This document shows, piece after piece, positions 1-8,834 of a DNA stretch of 27,102 nucleotides. The stretch is from assembly GCA_020445165.1 (NCBI GenBank), contig JAGRHE010000017.1:1-27102 (forward strand). The letters are read 5' to 3'. Both the position numbers and the translations under genes were made by a program. The notes under the pieces were generated by a model. That model saw nothing but the letters and a program-made list of their open reading frames with translations, made no database searches and had not been told where the DNA came from. Within the stretch, counting starts at the first letter, position 1, and each line of letters begins with the position of its first letter. This DNA is from Gammaproteobacteria bacterium (lineage in GTDB: Bacteria > Pseudomonadota > Gammaproteobacteria > Chromatiales > Sedimenticolaceae).

Positions 1-582
1 TGGAGCAACGACTGGCAGGAGACGGTCGAAGCCGACGGTGCTGGTGGCGGCAACGCCCAGGTGCAGGACGGCTTCAGCGGCGACGGCGGTGGCAACACCG
101 AGCTGAAACTCAAGAACGGCAACAGTGTCTGGCGCGAGGCGGATCTCAGCGGTGCTGCGTCGGCCACGCTGAGCTTCGACTATGCCCGGGTCGGCCTCGA
201 AGCCGACGACCATCTCGTCGTCTACGCGCAGACCGGCGGCGACACCGGCGGTGTCGGCGTGCCCGGCGCCCCGGGCGCCTGGGACGAGATCGGGCGCTTC
301 AGTGGCGCCGCCGACGATGCCGCTTACCTGAGTACGACGATCGACCTCTCCGGCTATCTGGCCACGGACACGCGCGTTCTCTTCTATGCCGAAGGTGCGA
401 GCCAGGGCGACGACAACATCTTTGCCGACAATGTCCGCATCGACCTGGGTGCGGCACCGGCCAACAGCCCGACCGGCGCGACGAACCTGACCTCGACCAG
501 CAGCTACACCGAAGGCGATGCCAACGTTGCGATCACCGACATCGTCGTCAGCGATGCTTTTTTTTTATCACGGCGACGCTGA
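1..582 (+). CDS. Giant cadherin/VCBS-type envelope protein, upstream fragment (5' end outside window, frame broken at 558-566)
   Basis: This frame is open from the first base, so the true start lies left of the window. The first ~150 residues form a beta-rich, Gly/Asp-rich module resembling the jelly-roll or MAM-like domains of large bacterial surface proteins (conserved stretch WREADLSGAASATLSFDY). From 478 a cadherin-like repeat begins (ATNLTSTSSYTEG). Near-identical paralogues of this repeat occur at 3882 and 5724. In those copies the protein continues through SDVD...ATLTLAD. Here the frame instead runs into a T9 tract and stops at 580-582 after a meaningless tail (FFLSRRR). The repeat resumes in another frame at 567. 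I read 1-582 and 567-8834 as one gene with a frameshift. No signal peptide or start can be judged. Confidence 0.8.
   Translation, partial: WSNDWQETVEADGAGGGNAQVQDGFSGDGGGNTELKLKNGNSVWREADLSGAASATLSFDYARVGLEADDHLVVYAQTGGDTGGVGVPGAPGAWDEIGRFSGAADDAAYLSTTIDLSGYLATDTRVLFYAEGASQGDDNIFADNVRIDLGAAPANSPTGATNLTSTSSYTEGDANVAITDIVVSDAFFLSRRR
558..566 (+). other. T9 homopolymer at a frameshift, containing a U UUU UUA heptamer
   Basis: Nine consecutive T lie in otherwise GC-rich coding sequence. In the paralogous repeats at 3882 and 5724, 17 bases separate GCGATG from ATCAYGGCGAC. Here there are only 10 (C plus T9), a net change of -7. In the upstream frame the codons are GCT TTT TTT TTA, so bases 561-567 form T TTT TTA in the phase required for -1 slippage. 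A -1 shift restores ITATLTLAD exactly. Alternatives are sequencing or assembly error, a true mutation, phase variation, or transcriptional or ribosomal slippage. Confidence 0.85.
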
Positions 583-3500
583 CGCTGGCCGACACGTCGA
601 CCGGCACGCTGAGTGCCAACGACGGCGCCAGCTACGACGGCGGTACCGGCATCTGGACCATCACCGGCAACGTCGCGACGGTCAACACCGCGCTGGCCAA
701 CCTGGTGTTCAACCCGGCGACCGACAACGATCAGGACACGACCATCGCCGTGTCGATCGACGACGGCGACGAGGACGCCAGCGGCGCACTCACCGGTACC
801 ATCATCCTTAGCGTAACGGCGGTGAACGACGCGCCGGTCGCCGTCGACGACAGCTACACGGTCGATCAGAACGGCAGCCTGACCGACGCAGCGCCCGGCG
901 TGCTCGGCAACGACACCGATGCCGAGGGTGACGGGCTGCAGGTGATCGATTACACCAAGCCGACCGACGGTAACCTGACGATCGCCGACGATGGCGGTTT
1001 CACCTATACCCCGGACGGCGGTTTCAGCGGCAGCGACGGCTTCGACTACCGGGTCAGCGATGGCAACGACGGGCTGACACACTACTGGCGGCTCGATGGT
1101 GACACCAGCGACCTGTACGGCGCACCCGATGGCACCATCAACGGTGCCACGCAGGTCGATGGCCGCTATGGCGACGCGCTGTATTTCGACGGCAACGATC
1201 ACGCAACCCTCGCCGACGTGGCCTACAGCAACGAGTTCACGGTCTCGTTCTGGTTCAAGCTCGATGACAATGCCGGCAACGATTACCGCTTCTTCTACAG
1301 TCACGGGGCGGGCGGCGTTGCCAACAGCCTGAACATCTACACGATCGAGAGCGGCAACAGCGGCGCCGGTGCCGGTGCAGAGAACCAATTACGCACTGCT
1401 TTTCTGGATGTCGACGACAGCGTTGATTTCAACGCGCTGGATGTCGATATCGGTGCTGAAGGTCTTGCCGATGGCAACTGGCATCAGTACACGCTGACTG
1501 TCGATGCCGCGACGGGGGCCAGCGTTTACATCGATGGTGCGTTCAAGGCCAATCGCAACCAGGGCGGCGATGCTTTCAACCCGACAGGTGACATCTACCT
1601 TGGGGTCCGTTCCGACGTCTTCACCGATCGCTATCTCGACGGCAGCCTTGATGGCGTCAGCATCTACGACCATGCGCTGGATGTCGGTGAGGTCGCCGAC
1701 CAGTTCAGCGGTGGCAGCGCGCTGGCTACTGTCGATATCACGGTAACCGCGAACATTGCGCCGACCTTCACCGCGTTCAGCGGCGCCGTGCAGTCGACGG
1801 CCGAGGACACGCAGGTCGAGATCACGCTGGCCGACCTGCTTGCTGCCGGTAATGAAGCGGACGCCGACGGCACGGTCGACAGCTTCGTGGTCAAGTCGGT
1901 ATCGAGTGGCACCCTGCTGATCGGTGCTACGCCCGGCGGTGCTGTTGCCTGGCAGGTCGGCGTCAATGACGTCATCGAGAGCGGCAAGAATGCCTACTGG
2001 ACGCCGGCGGCGGACGCCAACGGCACCCTCGATGCCTTCAACCTGGTCGCGCGTGACGACGACGGCGCCGAATCGGTCGGACCGGTCACCGCGCAGGTCT
2101 CCGTTGCGTCGGTCAATGACGATCCGACTGCGGATGCGGGCGGTGGCTACGCGATCGACGAGGGTGGTGACATCAATGCCAATGCCAGCGCTTCCGGCGA
2201 TAGCGACGGATCGATCATTCAATACCGCTGGGACCTGAACAACGACTTGGACTATAGCGACCTGGTCACAGCCTCGGCCACGCCAACCTTCGACTGGGCG
2301 ACACTGGCCGCTTGGGGCCTGGACGAGGGCAGCGTTACCGGCACGTCTTACACCATCGGCCTGCAGGTGGTCGACGACCAGGGCGGCAGCGATGAAACGA
2401 CCACCACCGTCACGATCACCGATGTCGCACCGACCTTGAGCGTGTCCGGCACCGGCTCAGTCAATGCGGGCAGCCTGTACACGCTGAACCTGACGGCCAC
2501 CGATCCCGGTGCCGACACGATCACCAGCTGGACGATCAACTGGGGCGACGGCAACGTCGACACCTTTGCCGGGGATCCGGCCAGCGTGAACCATACCTAC
2601 GCCACCGGCGGCTTCACCTACAACGTGCTGGTCTCGGCGACGGACAGCGACGGTACCTGGCTGCAGAACGAGTTGCTGGTCGCGAACTATGCCGATTCCG
2701 ATTTCTCCCGCTACGCAGCGACAAGCGGTGATTTTCTCGGCGCATACACTGGTGGCGGCGGTCTGAATAACACGGTGCAGCCGGTGATAGGTCCCGATGG
2801 ACTACTTTACGTCAGCGGCTATTCGGCTGGCAGTGTGCTGCGTTTCGATGCGGCCACGCTGGGCTTCGTCGACGAGTTCGTATCCGCCGGCAGCGGTGGG
2901 CTGGGTAGTGCTGGCGGTATCGCGTTCGGACCTGACGGGCACCTGTATGTCGCCGATTATGGAAACGATCGGATACTCAAGTACGACGCCGCCGATGGTT
3001 CGCCGCTCGGCGTGTTTGTCACTGCGGCATCAGGTGGCCTCGATCAGCCCTGGGCAATCCTGTTCGGCCCGGATAGCGATCTTTACGTCGGTAGTTACAG
3101 CAACAACGAGATCTTGCGTTACGACGGCAGCAGCGGCGCATTCGACAGGGTGTTCGTCGACTCGGCTGACAATGGTGGTCTGAACGATCCCGAGCAGATG
3201 GTTTTCGGTGATGACGGCAACCTTTATGTGGCCAGTTATGGTACCGACCAGGTGCTGCGCTTCGATGGTAGTAGCGGTGCGTTCCTCGACGTATTCATTT
3301 CCAGCGGGGGACTCGACCGGCCGACTGGCTTCTTGTTCGGGCCCGACGGTCGGGCCTATGTCACCGACTACACCGACGACGAGGTGCTGCGTTACAACGA
3401 GACCACCGGCACATTCATCGACACCTACGCCAACATGGGTATGAATGGCGCGGGCTTCATGACCTTCATACCGGGGCACCAGGTGGACGTTTCGGTGGTG

Positions 3501-6500
3501 CCCAACGTGGCGCCGACCTTCACGCAGTTCACCGCGCCGGTGGCCTCGGGCGACGAGGACAGCGAGATCGAGGTGTCGTTCGCCCAGCTTGCGGCACAGG
3601 GCGACGAAACGGACAGCGATGGCACCGTCGACGCGTTCATCGTCAAGGCCATCAGCAGCGGCACGCTGAAGATCGGTGCCGATCCCGGCTCGGCTTTGGC
3701 GTGGTCGGCGGGTGGCAACGATCGCATCGATGCGTCCAACAAAGCGTATTGGACGCCTGAGGGTGATGCCAACGGCACGCTGAACGCGTTTGAAGTGGTT
3801 GCGCGTGACGACGAAGGCGACGATTCATCGACCAATGTCATGGCGCAGGTGACGGTCAATGCCATCAACGACGCACCGGGCGCGACCAACCTGACGTCGA
3901 CCAGCAACTACACCGAGGGTGCTGCCAGCGTCGGGATCACCGATATCGTAGTCAGCGATGTCGATACCGGCGATACGATCATGGCGACATTGACGCTGGC
4001 CGACACCAGCACGGGTTCGCTCAGCGCCAATAACGGCGCAATCTACGATGGTGGCACCGGCATCTGGACCATCACCGGCAACGTCGCGACAGTCAACACG
4101 GCGCTGGCCAACCTGGTGTTCAATCCAGCGACCGACAATGACCAGGACACGACGATCGCTGTGTCAATCGACGACGGTGACGAGGACACGAGCGGTCCGC
4201 TGACCGGCACGATCACGCTCGATGTGACGCCGGTCAACGATGCGCCGACGCTGTCCGGTACCTACGATCTCGGTTCCACCGGCATCTTCACGACCACCGG
4301 CGGGGTGCGCGTGTCGACCATCCTTGCCGGCGTGACCGCGAATGATGTCGACGGCGACACGCTGGGCATGGCGCTGTATTCGCTCAGTGGCCTGGGTGAC
4401 TGGGAATTCTCGACCGATTCGAGCGATGGTGTTGACGGTAACTGGTACGCACTCGGTGCGGTCGCTACCGACAATGCGCTGCTGCTCGACGAGGCGGCCT
4501 GGTTGCGCTACGTACCCGATGGCGGCAGCAGCGAGACTGCAGGGTTCGACTTCCTCGCCTGGGACCAGACCGGCGGCACAGCGTCCACTGGCGGCAGCCC
4601 GTCGTATGCCGATACGGTGCCTGTCCAGGATCGTTTCAGCACTGGCTCGGCCGACGCCACGCTCGATGTATCGCAGCAGCTCAGCGTCGACGACGATGCC
4701 TACGCGACCGATGCCGACAGCGTGCTGACCGTGGACGCCATCGGCGTGCTCGACAACGACGAGGTGCTCGGCGCACACGCGGTCACGGCCGGAGCAACGC
4801 TCGAATACCTGGCCTGGGAAGACACCGACGCCAACAACAGCTGGGAAGACGAGACCGGCCTTGCCGGCTATGACATGAACCTGGTGTCGGCCGCGGCCAC
4901 GCGCGATGCCGATCCGGCGAACGCGCCTTCCGGCATTGGCGCCAGTTATGTATTCAATGGCAGCGGCGCTGCGGTGATCAGCGAACTGATGGAGTCCTTG
5001 CCGGGTGATCCGACCAACGGTGAGGTGAGCTTTGAACTGTGGATCCGGCCGAGCGACGCGGTCGGTACCGAGATCCTGCTTGATCTGGGCAGCGCGACCG
5101 GCGCGCTCGGTCATGATGGGGCCTCGTTGCGCCTGAATGGCAGTGTGCTCGAATGGGCGGTATGGAACGACGGCTCTCTGGAGTCGGTCGTCGTGACAAC
5201 GGACATCGCGGCCGAGATCGCGTCCGGCGAGTTCATCCAGGTCATCGCGAGCTTCGACCCGGGCCTGGCGGGCACCGCCTACCTGCGCATCAATGGCGGC
5301 GCTGCGGTAAGCGGCAGCAACCTGCTGGTCACCGATTGGGCCTCCAACTCGGAGGCGACCGGCATCGGCGGCATTGGCGGTGTCGCCACCCGCACCTACG
5401 GCAGTGTCGGTGCCGATCCATTCGAAGGCGAGATCGCCGCATTCCGCATGTACGAGTCGGTGCTGTCGAATGCCGAAGCACAGGCCAACTACGATGCCAC
5501 GCGCCTGACCGTGGTTGCGTATGATGCGACCAGTGCGAATGGCGCCAGCGTCAGCATGAACGCCGACGGTAGCTTCAGCTACGATCCGGGCTCGGTGTTC
5601 GCGGGACTCGCCCACGGCGATACCACGACCGACACCTTCAGTTACACCGCGCAGGACAGCGAGGGCAACCAGGACAGCGCGACTGTCACGGTCACGCTGA
5701 CCGGCGTCAACGATGCGCCGACGGCGACCAACCTGTCATCGACCAGCAGCTATACCGAGGGTGATCTGAGTGTTGCGATCGATGACATCGTGGTCAGCGA
5801 TGTCGATGCCAACGAGATCATCACGGCGACGCTGACGCTGGCCGACACCGCGACCGGCACGTTGAGCGCCAACGACGGTGCCAGCTACACGCCCGGCACC
5901 GGTGTCTGGACCATTACCGGCGATGTCGCGACCGTCAACACGGCGCTCGCCAACCTGGTGTTCAACCCGGCGAGCGAGAACGAAGCCGATACGACGGTCG
6001 GTGTGGTGATCGACGACGGCAACGAAGATGGCGGCGCGGCGCTGACTGGCACCATCAGCCTGAATGTGACACCGGTCAACGACGCACCGACGCTGAGCAA
6101 CTTCGTCGACGGTGTCGCGGTGACGCCAGAGGAGACCGAGGTCGAGATCACGCTGGCGACGCTGAAGGCGTTCGGTGACGAGGCCGACATCGACGGCACT
6201 GTGGATGGCTTCGTCGTCAAGTCGGTGGCCAACGGCACGTTGAAGATCGGCGCCGATGCCGGCAGCGCCGTTGCCTGGTCGGCCGGGGTCAATGACCGGA
6301 TCACATCGACGCTGAATGCCTACTGGACCCCGAACACGGATATCAACGGTATCGTGACCGCGTTCACGGCCGCTGCACTCGACGACGGCGGTGCTGAATC
6401 GGTCGGTACCGCTGACGCACTGGTGTCGGTCACGCCGGTCAATGATCCACCCGCGATCGCGACCAATACCGGCGCGACGCTGGCGGAGGGCGACAGCGGC

Positions 6501-8834
6501 GTGTTGATCGGTAGTGCGCAGCTGGCGGCGAGTGATGTCGACAACGCTGCCATTCAACTGGTTTATACGTTGGATTCGGGACCGAACAGCGGCGTGCTGC
6601 GCCTGGACGGTGTGGCACTGGCCGTGACCGACACCTTCACCCAGGACGATATCGACAACAACCGGCTGAGCTATGATCACGATGACGGCGAAACCGTCGC
6701 CGACGCGTTTGGCTTCACGCTCGTCGACGGTGCCGGTGGCACGGTCAATGGCACGTTCTCGCTGACCATCACGCCGGTCAACGACAACGATCCAGTTGCC
6801 GACGCCGAGAGCTTCACCGTGGTCGAGGGTGGCACCGCGACCCAGGCCGATCTCGATGCCGGTGTCAGCCTGCTCGACGGCGACAGCGATGCCGACCTGC
6901 CGAACGATACGCTCACCGTCAACACGACACCGGTCAGCGGTCCGAGCCATGGCGTGCTGACGCTTAACGGTGACGGTACCTTCAGCTATACCCACGACGG
7001 CTCGGAGAACTTCAGCGACAGCTTCGTCTACGAACTGCTCGACGCCGACGGCGGTGTCAGCGACACCGCGACGGTGACGATCACCATCACACCGGTCAAT
7101 GACAACGACCCGGTTGCCGACGCCGAGAGCTTCACGGTGACTGAGGGTGGCACCGCGACCCAGGCCGATCTGGATGTCGGCACGAGCCTGCTCGATGGCG
7201 ACAGTGATGCCGATCAGCCGAACGATACGCTGACGATCAACACGACGCCGGTCAGCGGCCCGAGCCATGGTGCGTTGACGCTGAACAGCGACGGTACCTT
7301 CAGTTATACCCACGACGGGTCGGAGAATTTCAGCGACAGCTTCGTTTATGAGCTGCTTGATGCCGACGGTGGCGTCAGCGACACGGCGACGGTGACGATC
7401 ACGATCGCGCCGGTCAACGACAACGACCCGGTCGCGGACGACGAGAGCTTCACCGTGGTCGAAGGTGGCACAGCGACCCAGGCCGATCTGGATCTCGGCA
7501 TCAGCCTGCTCGACGGCGACAGCGATGCAGATCAGCCGAACGATACGCTGACGATCAACACGACCCCGGTCAGCGGCCCGAGCCATGGTGCGTTGACGCT
7601 GAACGGTGACGGCACCTTCAGTTACACACACGATGGTTCGGAGAACTTCAGCGACAGCTTCGTCTACGAACTGCGCGACGCCGACGGCGGCGTCACCGAC
7701 ACCGCGACCGTGAACATCACGATCACGCCACAGAACGATACGCCGGTGTTGACCCAGAACACGTTGTCGTTGAATCCGGGCGACCGGGTCGTGTTGACCA
7801 CGGCTGATCTGGCCGCGACCGACGCCGATGACATCGACGCAACACTCACTTTCGGCGTCTCCAATGTCACCGGTGGCCAGTTCGAACTGCTCGCAACACC
7901 CGGGATCGCGATCACCAGTTTCACCCAGGCCCAGGTGCTGGCCGGCCAGGTGGTGTTCGCCGACGACGGCGACAGCGTGGCGCCGGCGTACAGCGTCAGC
8001 GTCGACGATGGCACAACGACAACCGCACCGCAGTCCGCGAGCATCACCCTGGGCAGTGTATCGCCCGTGATCGTGACACTGCCGGCGGATCGCCCGGCGA
8101 TCGTACCGCCGCTGGTGACGCCCGAAGTCGAGCCGCCGGCCAAGAGCGCGTCGGAGGAGGCTGCAGGCGGCGATGAACCGGGCGACAGCAGTGATGCCAG
8201 TGACGAGGAAACGGGCGCCGAAGATAGCGTTGTTACCCCGGCCCCAGATGTTGGCGCCGAATCCGACGCGACGGGTGACGGCGATTCAGTGGAGACCGGC
8301 TTCAATGCGCTGCCCGTGCCCAGCTTCGACAACACGCCCAACAGCTTCCAGCCCAGCCTGCAGAGCTTTCTGCATAACCTGCTGGTGAAGCCGACCCTGG
8401 CGGTCGCCGGTCAGCTGTTCGATCCGGTGTCCGGTTTCGATTTGTCACCTTTGAGCGCACAGATCCGGGCCACGCTGGCGTCGTCCGATTTCGACCGCAG
8501 TCTCGATCGCATGCGCGACGACATCAGCAATGCCACGCTGGTCCACCAGAGCGTGGTGGGTTCGGGTGTTGCTGTGACCACCGGCCTGTCGGTCGGCTAT
8601 GTCGCCTGGCTGGTACGTGGTGGGGTGCTGCTGAGCACGGCCCTGTCGTCGCTGCCGGCCTGGCAGTTCGTCGATCCCTTGCCGGTCCTCGCGCGGACCA
8701 ACGACAAGGAAGACGATGACGATGATGACAGCCTCGAGGGAATCATCAAGGAACGCAGCGACGAGGTCGCTAGAACGCAAGAGGCGGAGGCATCTGCGAC
8801 CGCCGCTGAAACCGGGGATGGATCGCGCGCATGA
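567..8834 (+). CDS. Giant cadherin/VCBS/PKD/LamG/NHL multi-domain envelope protein with C-terminal membrane segment (main part)
   Basis: About 2,755 residues continue the upstream fragment. The only start-like codon nearby (GTG 705) lies inside a cadherin-like repeat and is unlikely to be real. Modules in order by position: cadherin-like A1 (to ~829), VCBS/Ig-like (831-1067), LamG-like (1068-1718), cadherin-like B1 (~1755-2120), two PKD-like (~2120-2660), NHL-type propeller (2661-3482), B2 (~3505-3875), A2 (3882-4238), an unassigned module (4240-4680), VCBS-like split by a second LamG (4686-5715), A3 (5724-6082), B3 (~6090-6450), a CSPG-like repeat (~6451-6779), three tandem 106-residue repeats (6780-7733), a last CSPG-like repeat (~7734-8075), then a Pro/acidic linker. 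The C-terminal ~180 residues contain a hydrophobic stretch (VGYVAWLVRGGVLL and LSSLPAW) followed by a KEDDDDDD acidic tail. No LPxTG, RTX nonapeptides or PEP-CTERM were seen. The TGA overlaps the kinase ATG. A role in adhesion or ligand sensing is inferred. Confidence 0.82.
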   Translation: MTATLTLADTSTGTLSANDGASYDGGTGIWTITGNVATVNTALANLVFNPATDNDQDTTIAVSIDDGDEDASGALTGTIILSVTAVNDAPVAVDDSYTVDQNGSLTDAAPGVLGNDTDAEGDGLQVIDYTKPTDGNLTIADDGGFTYTPDGGFSGSDGFDYRVSDGNDGLTHYWRLDGDTSDLYGAPDGTINGATQVDGRYGDALYFDGNDHATLADVAYSNEFTVSFWFKLDDNAGNDYRFFYSHGAGGVANSLNIYTIESGNSGAGAGAENQLRTAFLDVDDSVDFNALDVDIGAEGLADGNWHQYTLTVDAATGASVYIDGAFKANRNQGGDAFNPTGDIYLGVRSDVFTDRYLDGSLDGVSIYDHALDVGEVADQFSGGSALATVDITVTANIAPTFTAFSGAVQSTAEDTQVEITLADLLAAGNEADADGTVDSFVVKSVSSGTLLIGATPGGAVAWQVGVNDVIESGKNAYWTPAADANGTLDAFNLVARDDDGAESVGPVTAQVSVASVNDDPTADAGGGYAIDEGGDINANASASGDSDGSIIQYRWDLNNDLDYSDLVTASATPTFDWATLAAWGLDEGSVTGTSYTIGLQVVDDQGGSDETTTTVTITDVAPTLSVSGTGSVNAGSLYTLNLTATDPGADTITSWTINWGDGNVDTFAGDPASVNHTYATGGFTYNVLVSATDSDGTWLQNELLVANYADSDFSRYAATSGDFLGAYTGGGGLNNTVQPVIGPDGLLYVSGYSAGSVLRFDAATLGFVDEFVSAGSGGLGSAGGIAFGPDGHLYVADYGNDRILKYDAADGSPLGVFVTAASGGLDQPWAILFGPDSDLYVGSYSNNEILRYDGSSGAFDRVFVDSADNGGLNDPEQMVFGDDGNLYVASYGTDQVLRFDGSSGAFLDVFISSGGLDRPTGFLFGPDGRAYVTDYTDDEVLRYNETTGTFIDTYANMGMNGAGFMTFIPGHQVDVSVVPNVAPTFTQFTAPVASGDEDSEIEVSFAQLAAQGDETDSDGTVDAFIVKAISSGTLKIGADPGSALAWSAGGNDRIDASNKAYWTPEGDANGTLNAFEVVARDDEGDDSSTNVMAQVTVNAINDAPGATNLTSTSNYTEGAASVGITDIVVSDVDTGDTIMATLTLADTSTGSLSANNGAIYDGGTGIWTITGNVATVNTALANLVFNPATDNDQDTTIAVSIDDGDEDTSGPLTGTITLDVTPVNDAPTLSGTYDLGSTGIFTTTGGVRVSTILAGVTANDVDGDTLGMALYSLSGLGDWEFSTDSSDGVDGNWYALGAVATDNALLLDEAAWLRYVPDGGSSETAGFDFLAWDQTGGTASTGGSPSYADTVPVQDRFSTGSADATLDVSQQLSVDDDAYATDADSVLTVDAIGVLDNDEVLGAHAVTAGATLEYLAWEDTDANNSWEDETGLAGYDMNLVSAAATRDADPANAPSGIGASYVFNGSGAAVISELMESLPGDPTNGEVSFELWIRPSDAVGTEILLDLGSATGALGHDGASLRLNGSVLEWAVWNDGSLESVVVTTDIAAEIASGEFIQVIASFDPGLAGTAYLRINGGAAVSGSNLLVTDWASNSEATGIGGIGGVATRTYGSVGADPFEGEIAAFRMYESVLSNAEAQANYDATRLTVVAYDATSANGASVSMNADGSFSYDPGSVFAGLAHGDTTTDTFSYTAQDSEGNQDSATVTVTLTGVNDAPTATNLSSTSSYTEGDLSVAIDDIVVSDVDANEIITATLTLADTATGTLSANDGASYTPGTGVWTITGDVATVNTALANLVFNPASENEADTTVGVVIDDGNEDGGAALTGTISLNVTPVNDAPTLSNFVDGVAVTPEETEVEITLATLKAFGDEADIDGTVDGFVVKSVANGTLKIGADAGSAVAWSAGVNDRITSTLNAYWTPNTDINGIVTAFTAAALDDGGAESVGTADALVSVTPVNDPPAIATNTGATLAEGDSGVLIGSAQLAASDVDNAAIQLVYTLDSGPNSGVLRLDGVALAVTDTFTQDDIDNNRLSYDHDDGETVADAFGFTLVDGAGGTVNGTFSLTITPVNDNDPVADAESFTVVEGGTATQADLDAGVSLLDGDSDADLPNDTLTVNTTPVSGPSHGVLTLNGDGTFSYTHDGSENFSDSFVYELLDADGGVSDTATVTITITPVNDNDPVADAESFTVTEGGTATQADLDVGTSLLDGDSDADQPNDTLTINTTPVSGPSHGALTLNSDGTFSYTHDGSENFSDSFVYELLDADGGVSDTATVTITIAPVNDNDPVADDESFTVVEGGTATQADLDLGISLLDGDSDADQPNDTLTINTTPVSGPSHGALTLNGDGTFSYTHDGSENFSDSFVYELRDADGGVTDTATVNITITPQNDTPVLTQNTLSLNPGDRVVLTTADLAATDADDIDATLTFGVSNVTGGQFELLATPGIAITSFTQAQVLAGQVVFADDGDSVAPAYSVSVDDGTTTTAPQSASITLGSVSPVIVTLPADRPAIVPPLVTPEVEPPAKSASEEAAGGDEPGDSSDASDEETGAEDSVVTPAPDVGAESDATGDGDSVETGFNALPVPSFDNTPNSFQPSLQSFLHNLLVKPTLAVAGQLFDPVSGFDLSPLSAQIRATLASSDFDRSLDRMRDDISNATLVHQSVVGSGVAVTTGLSVGYVAWLVRGGVLLSTALSSLPAWQFVDPLPVLARTNDKEDDDDDDSLEGIIKERSDEVARTQEAEASATAAETGDGSRA
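1068..1718 (+). other. LamG/concanavalin-like domain inserted in a VCBS-like repeat
   Basis: The segment from HYWRLDGDTSD to LDGVSIYDHALDVGEV has the pattern of bacterial LamG-type jelly-roll domains: opening WxLDG, then ALYFDGNDHATL, FTVSFWFKLDD and a closing IYDHAL. It sits between FDYRVSDGN and ALATVDITVT, which together would form the usual uninterrupted end of a VCBS/Ig-like repeat. Such domains often bind glycans or other ligands; binding here is inferred. Confidence 0.65.
2661..3482 (+). other. NHL-type beta-propeller inserted in a PKD-like domain
   Basis: Five to six blades of about 45-50 residues repeat the pattern FGPDGxLYVxxYxxxxVLRYDxxxGxF, for example FGPDGHLYVADYGNDRILKY and FGDDGNLYVASYGTDQVLRF. 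This is the NHL/SMP-30-like propeller pattern. It separates VLVSATDSDGTW from VDVSVVPNVAP, which would otherwise be contiguous strands of a PKD-like domain. Confidence 0.65.
4773..5504 (+). other. Second LamG-like domain inserted in a VCBS-like repeat
   Basis: GASYVFNGSGAAVI, EVSFELWIRPSD, EFIQVIASFDPG, AYLRINGGAA and IAAFRMYESVLSNAEAQANY follow the LamG pattern. It is flanked by AYATDADSVLTVDAIGVLDN on the left and LTVVAYDATSANGASVSMNA on the right, which are consecutive parts of an ordinary VCBS repeat. The insertion lies near the front of the host repeat rather than at its last strand. Confidence 0.6.
6780..7733 (+). repeat. Three tandem 318-bp (106-residue) VCBS/cadherin-like repeats
   Basis: Units begin at 6780, 7098 and 7416, each with NDNDPVAD.ESFTV.EGGTA, and the next module begins at 7734, so the period is exactly 318 bp. 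The protein units are nearly identical (shared stretches include TQADLD, SLLDGDSDAD, TPVSGPSHG and DGSENFSDSFVYEL), while many third codon positions differ. The copies are therefore not a very recent duplication or a collapsed assembly repeat. Confidence 0.9.

Noticed and set aside
4164..5615. Minus-strand open frame of 483 codons
   Set aside because: It is antisense to the LamG/VCBS region of the giant protein. Composition is Arg/Ala/Val-rich as expected of a shadow frame, and no domain is seen.
5736..7631. Long minus-strand open frame of 631 codons
   Set aside because: It lies wholly opposite the giant envelope gene, reflects the GC-rich repeated codon pattern there, and its product has only repeated low-complexity words with no recognisable domain.
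6780..7733. Tandem repeat considered as a CRISPR or satellite array
   Set aside because: The units are 318 bp, in frame and protein-coding, with no short repeat-spacer alternation.
8070..8834. Type I secretion signal, RTX repeats, LPxTG or PEP-CTERM at the end of the giant protein
   Set aside because: None of the motifs is present. The end is a hydrophobic segment followed by an acidic hydrophilic tail.
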